A DNA stretch of 64,000 bases from Nonomuraea thailandensis (GTDB lineage Bacteria > Actinomycetota > Actinomycetes > Streptosporangiales > Streptosporangiaceae): positions 7,275,501 through 7,339,500 of the forward strand of contig NZ_JAMZEB010000002.1 in NCBI RefSeq assembly GCF_024172165.1, written 5' to 3'. Shown piece by piece: positions 9,134 through 18,120 of this stretch. The notes below the pieces were generated by a model. The model was not told the DNA's origin, did not search any database, and saw only the letters and a list, made by a program, of their open reading frames with translations. Within the stretch, counting starts at the first letter, position 1. Every line of letters begins with the position of its first letter. Made by a program: the position numbers and the translations under genes.

Positions 9134-9159
9134 GCCCTCGCCACAAGAACCGGCCCCCT

Positions 9160-9256
9160 GGGCCCGGTCCTCAGGGGCCCGGTCCTCAGGGGCCCGGTCC
9201 TCAGGGGGCCGGTCCTCAAGAGGCCGGTCCGCGGGGGTGGCCCGAGGACCGGCCCG
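9160..9256. terminator. Repeated-arm stem-loop between convergent genes
   Basis: Four copies of a 14-15 nt unit like GGGCCCGGTCCTCA start at 9160, 9174, 9189 and 9204, with a decayed fifth at 9219. One opposite arm (CCGAGGACCGGCCCG, 9242-9256) can pair with any of them. This gives one strong GC hairpin with several alternative partners between the hydrolase (+) and GH71 (-) genes. It probably works as a two-way terminator. Confidence 0.65.
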
Positions 9257-9261
9257 CTTTG

Positions 9262-11217
9262 TCAGCGTTCGCTCGACACCGCCCGGTAGTGCAGGTCCTG
9301 CACGTACGGGGTCGCGGTGACCGTGTACGGCGAGACGACCTTCGCGACCGCGGCCGAGCTCCTGGACACGCTCGCGGAAACGGCGCCCGCCTTCAGCGGG
9401 AACGTCCTGGCCGACACCCCTGCGGGCGCGTCGTAGGTCTGGGTCGCGCCCCCGATCGTGACCGACACCTTGGCCGCCGCGGTGAGCATGCTGAGCACCT
9501 CCACCGTGTCGCGGGCCGCCGTGCTGCCGCCGCGCAGCTTCATCAGCTTGGTCTGCGCGTACGACGGCGCCGCCGCCACCGGCTGGATCCGGTGCGTCAG
9601 GTAGGCCGAGTCGTTGGTGATCTTCGGGCAGCCGAGCTTGTAGCAGGTCAGGTAGTAGGCGTTGATGTCCAGGTACGTCCACCCGGCATTCCGCGACGGC
9701 GCGAACTGCGTGTTCTCCGAGTAGTCGTTCCAGGTGGTGAGCTGGACCCAGTCGGCCTTGCCGTCGATGGCGCCCTTCCAGGTGGCCCGCAGGTTCTCGG
9801 TGTTGCCTGCCTCGTCGAAGATGCCCTGGTTGGGCCGCTCGTCCTGGATCGACACCGGCTGCATCCAGATCTTGCCCATGCCGTGCGCGGTGGTGATGTT
9901 GGTGGCCAGGTTGGCGTTGGCCGCCGGGTTGCGGCCGCCCCAGTTGGAGAAGCCGTAGCTGATCGAGGCGAACGCCTCCCGGTGCTTGTTGAAGTCGAGG
10001 AAGCAGGGCACCAGGGCGACCTTGATGCCGTGCGCGGTCTCCATGGTCTTCATCCACGACGACCACCAGGCGGCGGTGCGGCCCTCGGCCTTGAAGGGCG
10101 CCACGACGAGGCGGCCGTCGGCGAGCCGGTGGACCGACTTCGACGCGGCGAGCTTGGCCATCGCCGCGGCCAGGGCGGCGCTGTCGACCGAGGCCAGGCC
10201 GTTCGTGTCCGGCATGAGCACGATCTTGAAGCCGGGGTCGACCGCCTCGGCGGCCTTGATCAGGTTCTGCACGCGCGTCCAGTGGGCGCTGGTCACGGAG
10301 AGGATGTCGACGGTGAAGCCGTCCAGCCCGGCGGCGATGGCCTGCTTCACCTCGGTCTTGAGGTCGGCCAGCGCGTAGTCGCCGGTGATCGGCGAGCGCC
10401 CCGGCGGCCGGTCGCGCAGCAGGCCGCCGTACGCGGCGTGCTTGCCGCTCTCGCCCTCGGGCTTGAGGTAGTTCCTGGCGTAGTAATCGTTTTCTGGAGC
10501 GGCATTGTCGAGCGAGATCGGATAGGGCGTGAAGTAGTGCGCGAACACCTTCTTGCCCGAGGCCCGCAGCGCCGCCGTTCCCGGCAGGGTGAAGGGCAGC
10601 GGCCCGTCGGTCTGCTCCTCGCCCGTGCCCTCGGTGTAGGTGACCGTGAGCTTGGGCCCCCGGTTCCCGGTCTCGCGCGACGACATCAGGACGGTCGTGG
10701 TGTCGGACGTCCCCGTGAGGGCGAAGGCGTACGTGCCGTCGCCCTCGATCGCCGCCGAGACGTCCAGCTTGGCCGTCGCGCCCGTGGTGAACCCGGTGTG
10801 CGAGTCGAGGGCCGCCTCGGTGAGCCCCGGCCGGGTGTTCCAGGTGGTGGCGGCCTCTGTCCAGTCGCCCGTGACGGGGCGGACGGAGACGGTGGTGTCG
10901 GTCGTCCTGGCCGAGATCACGTCGAGCGTGACCTGGACGTCCTCGGCGTCCTCGGGGATGCCGGTGACCTTGAAGCGGACCAGCGCCGCCCGCTGGCCGG
11001 CGGCCGTGCTGCCGCAGGCGGAGCCGCAGACGCTCAGCCACGTCGCGGTGGCGAAGCTCTTGGCCGGCTCGGCCTGGCTGACGAACACGTCGTCGGCGGC
11101 GGCGAACGTCGCGGTGACCGGCGCGACGGCGGACGCCTGCGAGGGGGCGACGGCGACGGTCCCCAGCGTGGTGAGGGCCGTCACCGCCGTCAGCAGCGCC
11201 CGATATCGGTTGACCAT
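9262..11217 (-). CDS. Secreted GH71 endo-1,3-alpha-glucanase with DNRLRE-type domain
   Basis: A 651 aa exported protein with a signal peptide ending around ASAVAP (about residue 31). Residues about 33-195 form a DNRLRE-type beta-sandwich (DDVFVSQAEP, FKVTGIPE, VRPVTGDWTEAATTWNTRPG), found as a binding module on secreted actinomycete enzymes. Residues about 220-560 match GH71 mutanases (FAHYFTPYPIS, GFTVDILS, VLMPDTNG, WNDYSE), which cut alpha-1,3-glucan of fungal walls or dental-type polymers. A C-terminal beta domain follows. The mRNA would carry a short hairpin before the ribosome site (11238-11261). With the chitinase at 30 kb it suggests attack on fungal walls. Confidence 0.88.
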   Translation of the reverse strand: MVNRYRALLTAVTALTTLGTVAVAPSQASAVAPVTATFAAADDVFVSQAEPAKSFATATWLSVCGSACGSTAAGQRAALVRFKVTGIPEDAEDVQVTLDVISARTTDTTVSVRPVTGDWTEAATTWNTRPGLTEAALDSHTGFTTGATAKLDVSAAIEGDGTYAFALTGTSDTTTVLMSSRETGNRGPKLTVTYTEGTGEEQTDGPLPFTLPGTAALRASGKKVFAHYFTPYPISLDNAAPENDYYARNYLKPEGESGKHAAYGGLLRDRPPGRSPITGDYALADLKTEVKQAIAAGLDGFTVDILSVTSAHWTRVQNLIKAAEAVDPGFKIVLMPDTNGLASVDSAALAAAMAKLAASKSVHRLADGRLVVAPFKAEGRTAAWWSSWMKTMETAHGIKVALVPCFLDFNKHREAFASISYGFSNWGGRNPAANANLATNITTAHGMGKIWMQPVSIQDERPNQGIFDEAGNTENLRATWKGAIDGKADWVQLTTWNDYSENTQFAPSRNAGWTYLDINAYYLTCYKLGCPKITNDSAYLTHRIQPVAAAPSYAQTKLMKLRGGSTAARDTVEVLSMLTAAAKVSVTIGGATQTYDAPAGVSARTFPLKAGAVSASVSRSSAAVAKVVSPYTVTATPYVQDLHYRAVSSER

Positions 11218-11237
11218 GAAACTCCCTTGAATCCCGT

Positions 11238-11261
11238 GCGGCTCCGGGATGGCGGAGCCGC
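11238..11261 (-). promoter_or_regulatory. 5'-UTR hairpin of the GH71 gene
   Basis: GCGGCTCC and GGAGCCGC form a perfect 8-bp stem with an 8-nt loop, about 20 nt before the GH71 start and just upstream of its AGGGAG ribosome site. It could protect the mRNA or tune translation. No ligand-binding fold is evident. Confidence 0.4.
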
Positions 11262-11383
11262 TTCGCAGGGCAAGGATGAGCCAAGATCAACCAGTTGTTC
11301 AGGCATTTGTCCCAAACCGTGAATTTGGAACGTCATCAAAATCGGTTCGTGTGCGCGCGATGACTCTGCGGGGCCGCGACCCC

Positions 11384-11426
11384 GGCCACCCGGCCGGGCC
11401 ACGTACGCGTGACCCGGCCGGTGGCC
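11384..11426. terminator. Stem-loop after the five-gene block
   Basis: GGCCACCCGGCCGGG (11384-11398) pairs with CCCGGCCGGTGGCC (11413-11426), with one bulged base and a 14-nt loop. It lies directly downstream of the last gene of the 18.6-11.4 kb block and upstream of GH71. There is no T-tract, as is common for high-GC terminators. Confidence 0.6.
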
Positions 11427-11441
11427 CATCGCACCGGAACG

Positions 11442-14207
11442 TCAGAGCAGCAGGCCCGCCACCGCCAGCACCGGCTCGGGGTGCTCGGCCAGCAGCGCGC
11501 TCACCTCCTGATGCCCGATCTCCACGGCGCCGGCCACACGCCACTCCCCCTCGCACCCGAGCAGCCCCGCCACCGCGTCGCACGCGTCCGGATGGGCGGT
11601 GAGCAGCGACGCCACCGGCCCCGACGCCACCGGCGCCGAAGCGGCGGCGGGCTTGGGGCGGGCCGTCCACGGCGGAACCCACGAGTCCACCGCCGTCAGC
11701 GAGCCGGGGAACGTGCGCCCCGCCTCCCGGATCAGCACCGGCATCAGCTCCGCCGCCCCGTCCCGCAGCGTGGTGATCAGCTTGGGCAGCCACGGCAGCA
11801 GCACGTTGTCGGGCAGCCGCCCGAACGCCTTCGAGATCACCTCCACCACGAACCCCGACAGCCCCGGAGCGGGCTCCATGGCCTGCACGAACCCCATGAT
11901 GTAGTGCGGGAACGACGGGATGACCAGCGGGTTGGCCAGCAGCTCGTCGCAGCGGGCCCGCAGCTCGGCGATCGGCAGGAGCCCGAGCTGGTGGTGGGCC
12001 GCCCACAGCAGAGCCACCTTGCCGGGCGCCTCCGGATGCGACTGCCGCACCGCCAGCTCCAGCTGGGCCCGGTCGCAGCCGAGCGCCAGAGCCAGGCTCT
12101 CCATCGTGAACAGGAAGCCCAGCATGGCCGCCACCTGCCGCACGCCCGTGTCGTCGTCCACGAAGGCCGTCGGCAGCAGCGTGCAGTAGTGCGCGTACCC
12201 GGCCGTCACGAACGACTCGCACCAGGCGGGCAGCTCGGGCTCGTTGGCCCGGTAGTAGGCGAGCAGCCGCCGGATGCGGCGCAGCACCTCGGGCGCGTCG
12301 TCCACGGTGCGCTCGGCGGCGAGCAGCTCCACCGCCCGCGCCCCCAGCTCGTCGGCGAAGCGCCGGCTGCCGAGGAACAGGATGGAGTCCTCGACCGCCG
12401 CCAGCGCGACCGCCGCCGTGGCCTTGGGGTCGTGCACCGAGCGCCGCAGCCGCTGCTCCAGCACCTGCTCGATGGTGACGCCCTCGTAGCCGAGCTCGAT
12501 GATCGAGCGCTGGTACTTGCCGAACGCCAGGTCCCAGCTCTCCTGGATGGAGCGCTCGCCCAGCCTGCGCTCGCCCATGATGGGCCGCACCGCGTCGGAC
12601 GGCAGCAGGTACCGCAACATCCACAGCAGGTCGGAGCAGGGCACCAGATCCGGCTCGGCGTTCAGGTCGAGCAGCGCCCGCTGGATGGTCCGCTTCTCCA
12701 GGTCCAGGCCGAGCGGCGCGAGCCGGTCGTAGACGTTCCTGGCCAGCGGCGGCAGCGCGTCGTAGCCGACCTCGCCGACCCGGTCGCCGCCGAGCAGGAT
12801 CTCGCACAGCCGCCGGATGTCGCGCCGGCCCGGCACCGCGTCCTTCTCGATGCACGTGACGGCGGCGTCCTGGAAGTCGTACGGCGTGGGCCTGGCGCGG
12901 TTGCGCATGCCGGCCAGCAGGATCGAGGTCTCGTAGACCGCGATCGCGTCGGCCGTGCTGGCCAGGTAGCCGTTGCGGCGGGCCAGCCGGACGATGTCCA
13001 CCGACCAGCCGACCAGCTCGGCGTCGTCGAGCGGGTCGAGCGCCGGCGGCCTGGACAGGAACCCGGTCAGCTTGTCGGCCACCTCGTCCTTCGGCGCGGC
13101 GGGCGCGGGCAGCTTGGCCGCCCGCTTGCGGGCGCCCTTCTGCCCGTCGAGCTGGAACGGGGTCAGCCTGCTTCGCGTCAGCGCCTTGGCCCAGGTCGCC
13201 GCCGCGATCGACACCGACCCCGAGGCCAGCCCGAACTGCGCCTCGATGGCCGAGTGGCTGGACGGGATGAGGCCGTACAGCCATTTCGTGGCCGTGCGCG
13301 GGCTGATCTCGAAGGGGGCCGTGGACCTCAGGCCGAACTGCTCGACGTGGCTGGCGGCGTGGAAGGCGCCGCACACGTACAGGCAGTCGGCGGGGTCGGC
13401 GCCGGACGCGGCCAGGTGCTCGCGCATCCTGGTCCACATGTAGCGCTCGCGATCCTCGTCGATGGCCACCCGGCGGTCGTCGTCGGGGCGCAGGCGGCGG
13501 AACAGGCTGCCGATCAGCACCATGACCTGGCGGTAGGTGTCGTAGTCCGCGCCGGACAGGGGCTGCTCGACGTACTGGTCCCACCACTCCGACCAGTGGC
13601 GCACCTTGCCGTGGTGCAGCAGGTGCTCCTCCAGCTCGGCGAAGCGGGGGCGCAGGTCGCCGATCTCGACGCCGACCGCGTCGCCGTGCAGCCCGGCGCC
13701 CTCCTCCTTCGCCGCCGGAGGGCCGGCCGGCTCCTCCTTGGGCTCCCACTGGAAGACGTGGTCGGTCGAGCGGTCCACCAGCACCAGCTCGACGCCGGGG
13801 GTCTCCAGCGCGTACGAGATGGCCTGGTACTCGGCCGACGCCTCGGTGATCGGCGCCACCACGCTGAGCGGCGCCGACTCCTTCGGGAAGCCGTCGAGGT
13901 CGGTGGCGAACGCCTGCAGCGCCACCGGCAGCCGGCAGTTGCGCAGCTCGGTCAGCAGCGGCTCGAGGTCCTCGCACAGCTCCAGGTAGATGACCTTCGG
14001 CTGCTTCTCGCGCAGCCTGCGCACCATCGCCAGCGCGGAGGCCGGCGAGTGGTGGCAGACCGGGAAGATCTCCAGCTCCTCGCGCAGCGCCCGGTCCACG
14101 TCGTCCACGAGGCCCGACAGGATGCCGGACACCGCGACGGGGCTGCCGGCGAACTGCTCGGCGGCGTCGAGGAGCTGCTCGCGCAGCGCGCCAAAGGGAC
14201 CGTTCAT
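11442..14207 (-). CDS. DUF5682-type protein (last gene of MoxR/VWA cassette)
   Basis: A 921 aa protein, probably cytoplasmic: no signal peptide or membrane helix is evident. The N-terminus carries FPVCHHSPASALAM (about residues 47-60) followed by IYLELCEDLEPLL, the His-His-Ser-Pro and acidic pattern I associate with DUF5682, which occurs with MoxR ATPases and VWA proteins. The remainder is helical and unassigned. The ATG at 14207 overlaps the stop of the AAA gene by four bases, so the two should be translated together. Biochemical activity is unknown; the conserved His and acidic residues suggest a hydrolase-like or binding site, but this is only inference. Confidence 0.75.
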   Translation of the reverse strand: MNGPFGALREQLLDAAEQFAGSPVAVSGILSGLVDDVDRALREELEIFPVCHHSPASALAMVRRLREKQPKVIYLELCEDLEPLLTELRNCRLPVALQAFATDLDGFPKESAPLSVVAPITEASAEYQAISYALETPGVELVLVDRSTDHVFQWEPKEEPAGPPAAKEEGAGLHGDAVGVEIGDLRPRFAELEEHLLHHGKVRHWSEWWDQYVEQPLSGADYDTYRQVMVLIGSLFRRLRPDDDRRVAIDEDRERYMWTRMREHLAASGADPADCLYVCGAFHAASHVEQFGLRSTAPFEISPRTATKWLYGLIPSSHSAIEAQFGLASGSVSIAAATWAKALTRSRLTPFQLDGQKGARKRAAKLPAPAAPKDEVADKLTGFLSRPPALDPLDDAELVGWSVDIVRLARRNGYLASTADAIAVYETSILLAGMRNRARPTPYDFQDAAVTCIEKDAVPGRRDIRRLCEILLGGDRVGEVGYDALPPLARNVYDRLAPLGLDLEKRTIQRALLDLNAEPDLVPCSDLLWMLRYLLPSDAVRPIMGERRLGERSIQESWDLAFGKYQRSIIELGYEGVTIEQVLEQRLRRSVHDPKATAAVALAAVEDSILFLGSRRFADELGARAVELLAAERTVDDAPEVLRRIRRLLAYYRANEPELPAWCESFVTAGYAHYCTLLPTAFVDDDTGVRQVAAMLGFLFTMESLALALGCDRAQLELAVRQSHPEAPGKVALLWAAHHQLGLLPIAELRARCDELLANPLVIPSFPHYIMGFVQAMEPAPGLSGFVVEVISKAFGRLPDNVLLPWLPKLITTLRDGAAELMPVLIREAGRTFPGSLTAVDSWVPPWTARPKPAAASAPVASGPVASLLTAHPDACDAVAGLLGCEGEWRVAGAVEIGHQEVSALLAEHPEPVLAVAGLLL

Positions 14208-15319
14208 GACAGGGTCGAGATGGCCTCGCGGCCGCCCTCGAGGAACTCCGGCCACTCCCCGCCGTCCTTCTTGCTGCGGGGCTCGACGACGCCGTGCCAG
14301 TACTTGTTGAGGATGGCCAGGTCCTCGGGGCTGCGCCGGGCCAGCGAGCCGACCAGCGAGGAGGCCAGCGTCTGGGCGCGCAGCACGCGGTCGCCGAAGA
14401 AGTGGCTGTGCAGGATGGCGTCCTCCAGCACGCCGATCTGCTCGGCCGTGGACAGCGCCGACTCCAGCTTCTCGTCGTCGCTGGTGGCCGAGGCCGCCGC
14501 CGAGCGCAGGTCGGCGAAGCTCTGCAGCAGGATGTCGAGCAGCGTGGGCGGCAGGTCCAGCTCGATCCGGTGCCTGCGCAGCAGCTCCTCGGTGCGGAAG
14601 CGGACGATCTCCGCCTCGCTCTTCTTGTTCGTCACGACGGGGATGCGGACGAAGTTGAAGCGCCGTTTGAGCGCCGAGGACAGGTCGTTGACGCCCCGGT
14701 CGCGGCTGTTGGCGGTGGCGATGATGGAGAAGCCGGGCTGGGCGAAGACGATGTTGTCGTCGTCGAGCTCGGGGATGGAGACGTACTTCTCCGACAGGAT
14801 CGAGATGAGCGCGTCCTGAACGTCGCTGGTGGAGCGGGTCAGCTCCTCGAAGCGGCCGATCACGCCGCGCTCCATCGCCGTCATGATCGGCGAGGGGATC
14901 ATCGACTCGCGGGACTGCCCCTTGGCGATGACCATGGAGACGTTCCACGAGTACTTGATGTGGTCCTCCGTGGTGCCCGCCGTGCCCTGCACCACGAGCG
15001 TGGAGTTGCGGCAGATCGCGGCGGCCAGCAGCTCGGCCAGCCAGCTCTTGCCGGTGCCCGGGTCGCCGATCAGCAGCAGGCCCCGGTCGGAGGCCAGGGT
15101 CACGATGCTGCGCTCGACGAAACTGCGGTCGCCGAACCACTTCTGCGGGATCTCGCGCTCGATGCCGTCGGAGCGCTCGGAGCCGAGGATGAACACCCGG
15201 ATCATGCGCGGGCTGAGCCGCCAGGAGAACGGCTTGGGGGCGTCGTCGATCGACTCCAGGTAGTCGAGCTCCTCCGCGTACTTCATCTCTGCGGGGGCGC
15301 GCAGCATATCGTCACTCAT
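14204..15319 (-). CDS. MoxR-type AAA+ ATPase
   Basis: A 371 aa protein with Walker A GDPGTGKSW (about residues 83-91), a sensor-1 region (IIATANSRDRGVN) and a likely arginine finger region (LKRRFNFVRI). MoxR ATPases work with VWA proteins as chaperone-like remodelling pairs, and a VWA gene stands immediately upstream. The Walker B position reads GRFEELTR where most MoxR proteins have LDEI, so an acidic Glu pair replaces Asp-Glu. It may still support hydrolysis, but this is worth noting. ATG 15319 has AGGAG eight bases upstream. The gene follows VWA by 11 bp and overlaps the DUF5682 gene. Confidence 0.88.
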   Translation of the reverse strand: MSDDMLRAPAEMKYAEELDYLESIDDAPKPFSWRLSPRMIRVFILGSERSDGIEREIPQKWFGDRSFVERSIVTLASDRGLLLIGDPGTGKSWLAELLAAAICRNSTLVVQGTAGTTEDHIKYSWNVSMVIAKGQSRESMIPSPIMTAMERGVIGRFEELTRSTSDVQDALISILSEKYVSIPELDDDNIVFAQPGFSIIATANSRDRGVNDLSSALKRRFNFVRIPVVTNKKSEAEIVRFRTEELLRRHRIELDLPPTLLDILLQSFADLRSAAASATSDDEKLESALSTAEQIGVLEDAILHSHFFGDRVLRAQTLASSLVGSLARRSPEDLAILNKYWHGVVEPRSKKDGGEWPEFLEGGREAISTLS

Positions 15320-15330
15320 TCGCGAGTCTC

Positions 15331-16698
15331 CTAGGTGAGGAAGTTCTTGAGCTCGAAGACGAGCTTGTGGATGTGGCCCGAGATCACCGGGGTGCCCAGG
15401 TCCTTGAATTTCTTGCGGAACCACGGATCGACGCTCTGCACGCCCGAGCTGTTGACCGAGCCGACGGGGATGAACTTCACGCCCGAGCGGTAGACGGCCT
15501 CGATGCCCTCGTAGAGCGGCTGGGATGCGCCGAACTCGTAGAAGTCGGAGATCCACACCATCACGGTGTTGCGCGGGTCGCTGATCTTGGGGCGGGCCAT
15601 GGCCATCGCCACCGGACCGTTGTTGCCGCCGCCGAGGTTCGTGCGCATCAGCACCTCGAACGGGTCGTGCACCCAGGGCGTCAGGTCGATGGCGCGGGTG
15701 TCGTACGCGATCAGGTGCACGTCGACCTTGGGCAGGCCCGCGAAGATCGAGGCCAGGATGGTGCAGTTGACCATCGAGTCCGTCATCGAGCCCGACTGGT
15801 CGACGACCACGATCAGCCTGGCCGGCGTCGTGCGGTGGGCGGTCTGCTTGTAGTAGAGCCGGTCCACGTACAGCCGCTGGTCCTCGGCGTTCCAGTTGGT
15901 GAGGTTCTTCCAGATGGTGCGCTCGATGTCGAGGTTGCGGAAGACCCGCTTGGGCGGCACCGAGCGGTCGATGACGCCGGAGCTGGTCTTCTCCACCTGC
16001 GTGCGCAGCACCTCGGCGACCTCGTCGACGTACCTGCGGATCAGCGACTTGGCGTTGGCCAGCGCGACGCCCGACAGGTTGGACTTGTCACGCAGGAGCT
16101 GCTCGATGAGCGACATGCTGGGTGTGAGCTGCGCGGCCAGGGCCGGATCGGCGAGCACCTCGCGCAGGTGCATGCGCTTGATCAGGTCGCCTTCGAGGCC
16201 GGCCAGGACCTTGGCCAGCTCCTCGTTGCCCTGGCTGTGGCGCAGCCCGCCCGGCTCGCAGCCCATGCCGCGCTCGAACCAGGCGGCGTCCTGCTTCCAG
16301 CTCTCGAGCTGGGCGGCGGAGACGTTGCCCGAGCCCGTCGCGAACACGTTGAGCAGCAGCTTGGAGACCAGGGCCGCGCGGCGCACCTCGTCGCCCGCCT
16401 CGTGCTCCTTGTCGGCCATCAGGCCGTCGAACTCGGCGGCCAGGTCGGGGAAGCGCTGCACCAGGTTGTCGACCGACACGGCGGGGTCGAGCAGGGTGAG
16501 CGGCAGGTCGAGGTCGCCGACGATGCCGAGGCTGGCGTTCTCCAGCGCGGGCTGCTCGTCGGTGCCGAACAGCCGGGACATCAGGCGCCAGTAGAGCACC
16601 TGCCGCCGCGTCTCGTCGGCGCTCTGCCCGGCCGTCCCGGCGCTCCGCGCGGCGGTTCCGGCGCTCTGCGCGGTCGGCTCTGTGGTCATGTCGGTCAT
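15331..16698 (-). CDS. VWA domain protein (CoxE-like)
   Basis: A 455 aa protein. The N-terminal two thirds are helical and unassigned; the C-terminal third is a VWA domain with a complete metal-ion site (VVVDQSGSMTDSM, DxSxS motif, about residues 275-287), a TNLGGGN Thr region and VWISDFYE. VWA domains bind protein partners through this metal site, and VWA/MoxR pairs act on shared substrates. ATG 16698 overlaps the previous gene's stop (ATGA). A second in-frame ATG at 16689 is possible. It forms the core of the cassette with the AAA gene. Confidence 0.87.
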   Translation of the reverse strand: MTDMTTEPTAQSAGTAARSAGTAGQSADETRRQVLYWRLMSRLFGTDEQPALENASLGIVGDLDLPLTLLDPAVSVDNLVQRFPDLAAEFDGLMADKEHEAGDEVRRAALVSKLLLNVFATGSGNVSAAQLESWKQDAAWFERGMGCEPGGLRHSQGNEELAKVLAGLEGDLIKRMHLREVLADPALAAQLTPSMSLIEQLLRDKSNLSGVALANAKSLIRRYVDEVAEVLRTQVEKTSSGVIDRSVPPKRVFRNLDIERTIWKNLTNWNAEDQRLYVDRLYYKQTAHRTTPARLIVVVDQSGSMTDSMVNCTILASIFAGLPKVDVHLIAYDTRAIDLTPWVHDPFEVLMRTNLGGGNNGPVAMAMARPKISDPRNTVMVWISDFYEFGASQPLYEGIEAVYRSGVKFIPVGSVNSSGVQSVDPWFRKKFKDLGTPVISGHIHKLVFELKNFLT

Positions 16699-18083
16699 TT
16701 CCGCAGCAGCCGTCCTGCCCGCTCGCGCAGCACGGCGACCACGTCGCCGTTCCTGGCCTCGGCCTTGGCCGCCTTGGGGTCGGTGGGGCCGAGCGCCCAG
16801 TCGCCGTTGTGCGCGGCGACCGGCTGCTTCTTCACCGACGCCTGCACGGCCAGCGGCTGCAGCGACCACCGCCCGCCGTCCCAGCGCACCAGCCCGATGC
16901 ACGCCGTGGACGCCTTGACCAGCGCCGGGGTGAGCGGCCCCGCGGACGGCAGCCGGTCGAGGTCGAGGTCGAGCGTGGCACCGCCCAGGTCGATCGTCCG
17001 GCCGTCGCTCTTGTAACCCTCGACGAGGACGGGCTCGGCGATGCGTACGGGGTGCCGGTCCAGCGGCGTGACCGCCGGCGGCGTCGCGGCGGCGAGCCGG
17101 AGCCTGGCCGTGGCGAACGGGTCGGCCTCCTCCCCCGCGCGGGCCCGGTCGTTCTCCCACACCAGGTCGCCGCCGGGCAGCAGCGGCATGTCGGTGATCT
17201 CCACGCTGCGGTGCTGTGCCAGCGCGGACAGCAGCACGGGCTGGTCGCCCAGCAGCTTCCACACGGTCGGCCCGACGATGGTGTCGACCTTGGCGGCCGC
17301 CATGCTCGTGCGGACCAGCCTGGCGGGCGCGCCACCGGCGGGCTCCAGGACGGCGTGGATCTGGACGCGTACGACGGTGGCGTGCTCGTGCACGTCGGCG
17401 CCCAGGATCAGCAGCCGGCCCGACACCGGCTCGGCGCCGCCGCCGTGCCACGGCCCGTGCTGCGACAGCAGCATGGCGCGCGTCCACAGGTCGGCCCACC
17501 TGCGGGCGGGCAGCCGGTCCATGGTGGCCACCGGGCTGGAGGCCCGCAGCTCCGTCGCCAGCCCGTCGAGCAGCACCGCCAGCCCGCGCAGCTCGGGCAC
17601 GGCCAGCAGCGCCTCGATGGTCTGGTCGGCCGCGGAGACCAGGTCGTGGTCGACGCCGCGCCAGCCGACGATGGCCAGCTCGCGCAGCCACACCCGGCAG
17701 CCGGCCAGCAGGTTGCCGGCCACCTCCGCCTTGCCCTCGGCGGGCTCCCAGACGGCACGCGTGCGGCCCAGGGCCGCGTCGAGGCGGGCGAGCAGCGCGT
17801 CGTGCACCGCGCCGAACAGCGCGGCCCGGCCGCCGGCCAGCGCCGCCAGGTGCTCGTCGGCGACGGACCCGGCGGCCACCTTCTCCACGGCCTCGCCGAC
17901 CCGGTCGCCGATGGGGGTGCCCGCCAGCGCGCCCGCCATGGCGGCCAGCGCCGCGGCCGGCTCCTCGCCGAGCCTGGCCAGCCCTAGGGCGAGCGCGTCG
18001 TCGAAGCCCGCCACCAGGCCGAGCGCCTCGCCGACGCCCGCGGGATCGTCGCCGAGCAGCTCGCTCAGCTGTACGTCTAGCAT
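16695..18083 (-). CDS. Unrecognised 462 aa protein of the MoxR/VWA cassette
   Basis: No family recognised with certainty. The protein is Ala/Leu-rich and helical through about residue 240; the second half looks beta-rich (for example LDLDLDRLPSAGPLTP). There are no membrane helices or signal peptide, so it is likely cytoplasmic. I chose ATG 18083 (MLDVQLSELLG), 37 bp after the SWIM-like gene; a GTG at 18110 would add nine residues. The stop overlaps the VWA start, which argues for one operon and a shared role. It could be an adaptor or substrate-recognition part, but that is conjecture. Confidence 0.7.
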   Translation of the reverse strand: MLDVQLSELLGDDPAGVGEALGLVAGFDDALALGLARLGEEPAAALAAMAGALAGTPIGDRVGEAVEKVAAGSVADEHLAALAGGRAALFGAVHDALLARLDAALGRTRAVWEPAEGKAEVAGNLLAGCRVWLRELAIVGWRGVDHDLVSAADQTIEALLAVPELRGLAVLLDGLATELRASSPVATMDRLPARRWADLWTRAMLLSQHGPWHGGGAEPVSGRLLILGADVHEHATVVRVQIHAVLEPAGGAPARLVRTSMAAAKVDTIVGPTVWKLLGDQPVLLSALAQHRSVEITDMPLLPGGDLVWENDRARAGEEADPFATARLRLAAATPPAVTPLDRHPVRIAEPVLVEGYKSDGRTIDLGGATLDLDLDRLPSAGPLTPALVKASTACIGLVRWDGGRWSLQPLAVQASVKKQPVAAHNGDWALGPTDPKAAKAEARNGDVVAVLRERAGRLLRK

Positions 18084-18120
18084 CAGCACACCGCCTTGTC
18101 TGACACGCACGTGATCGGCA

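Noticed and set aside
7637..11290. Very long reverse (1217 aa) and forward (1175 aa) open frames across 7.6-11.3 kb
   Set aside because: They are antisense or out-of-frame shadows of the S33 hydrolase and GH71 genes. Their composition is Arg/Gly/Ala/Pro-rich with no family motif.
11409..14819. 1136 aa forward frame
   Set aside because: It lies opposite the DUF5682 and MoxR genes, which have clear motifs and coupled starts. The frame is open only because of the high GC content.
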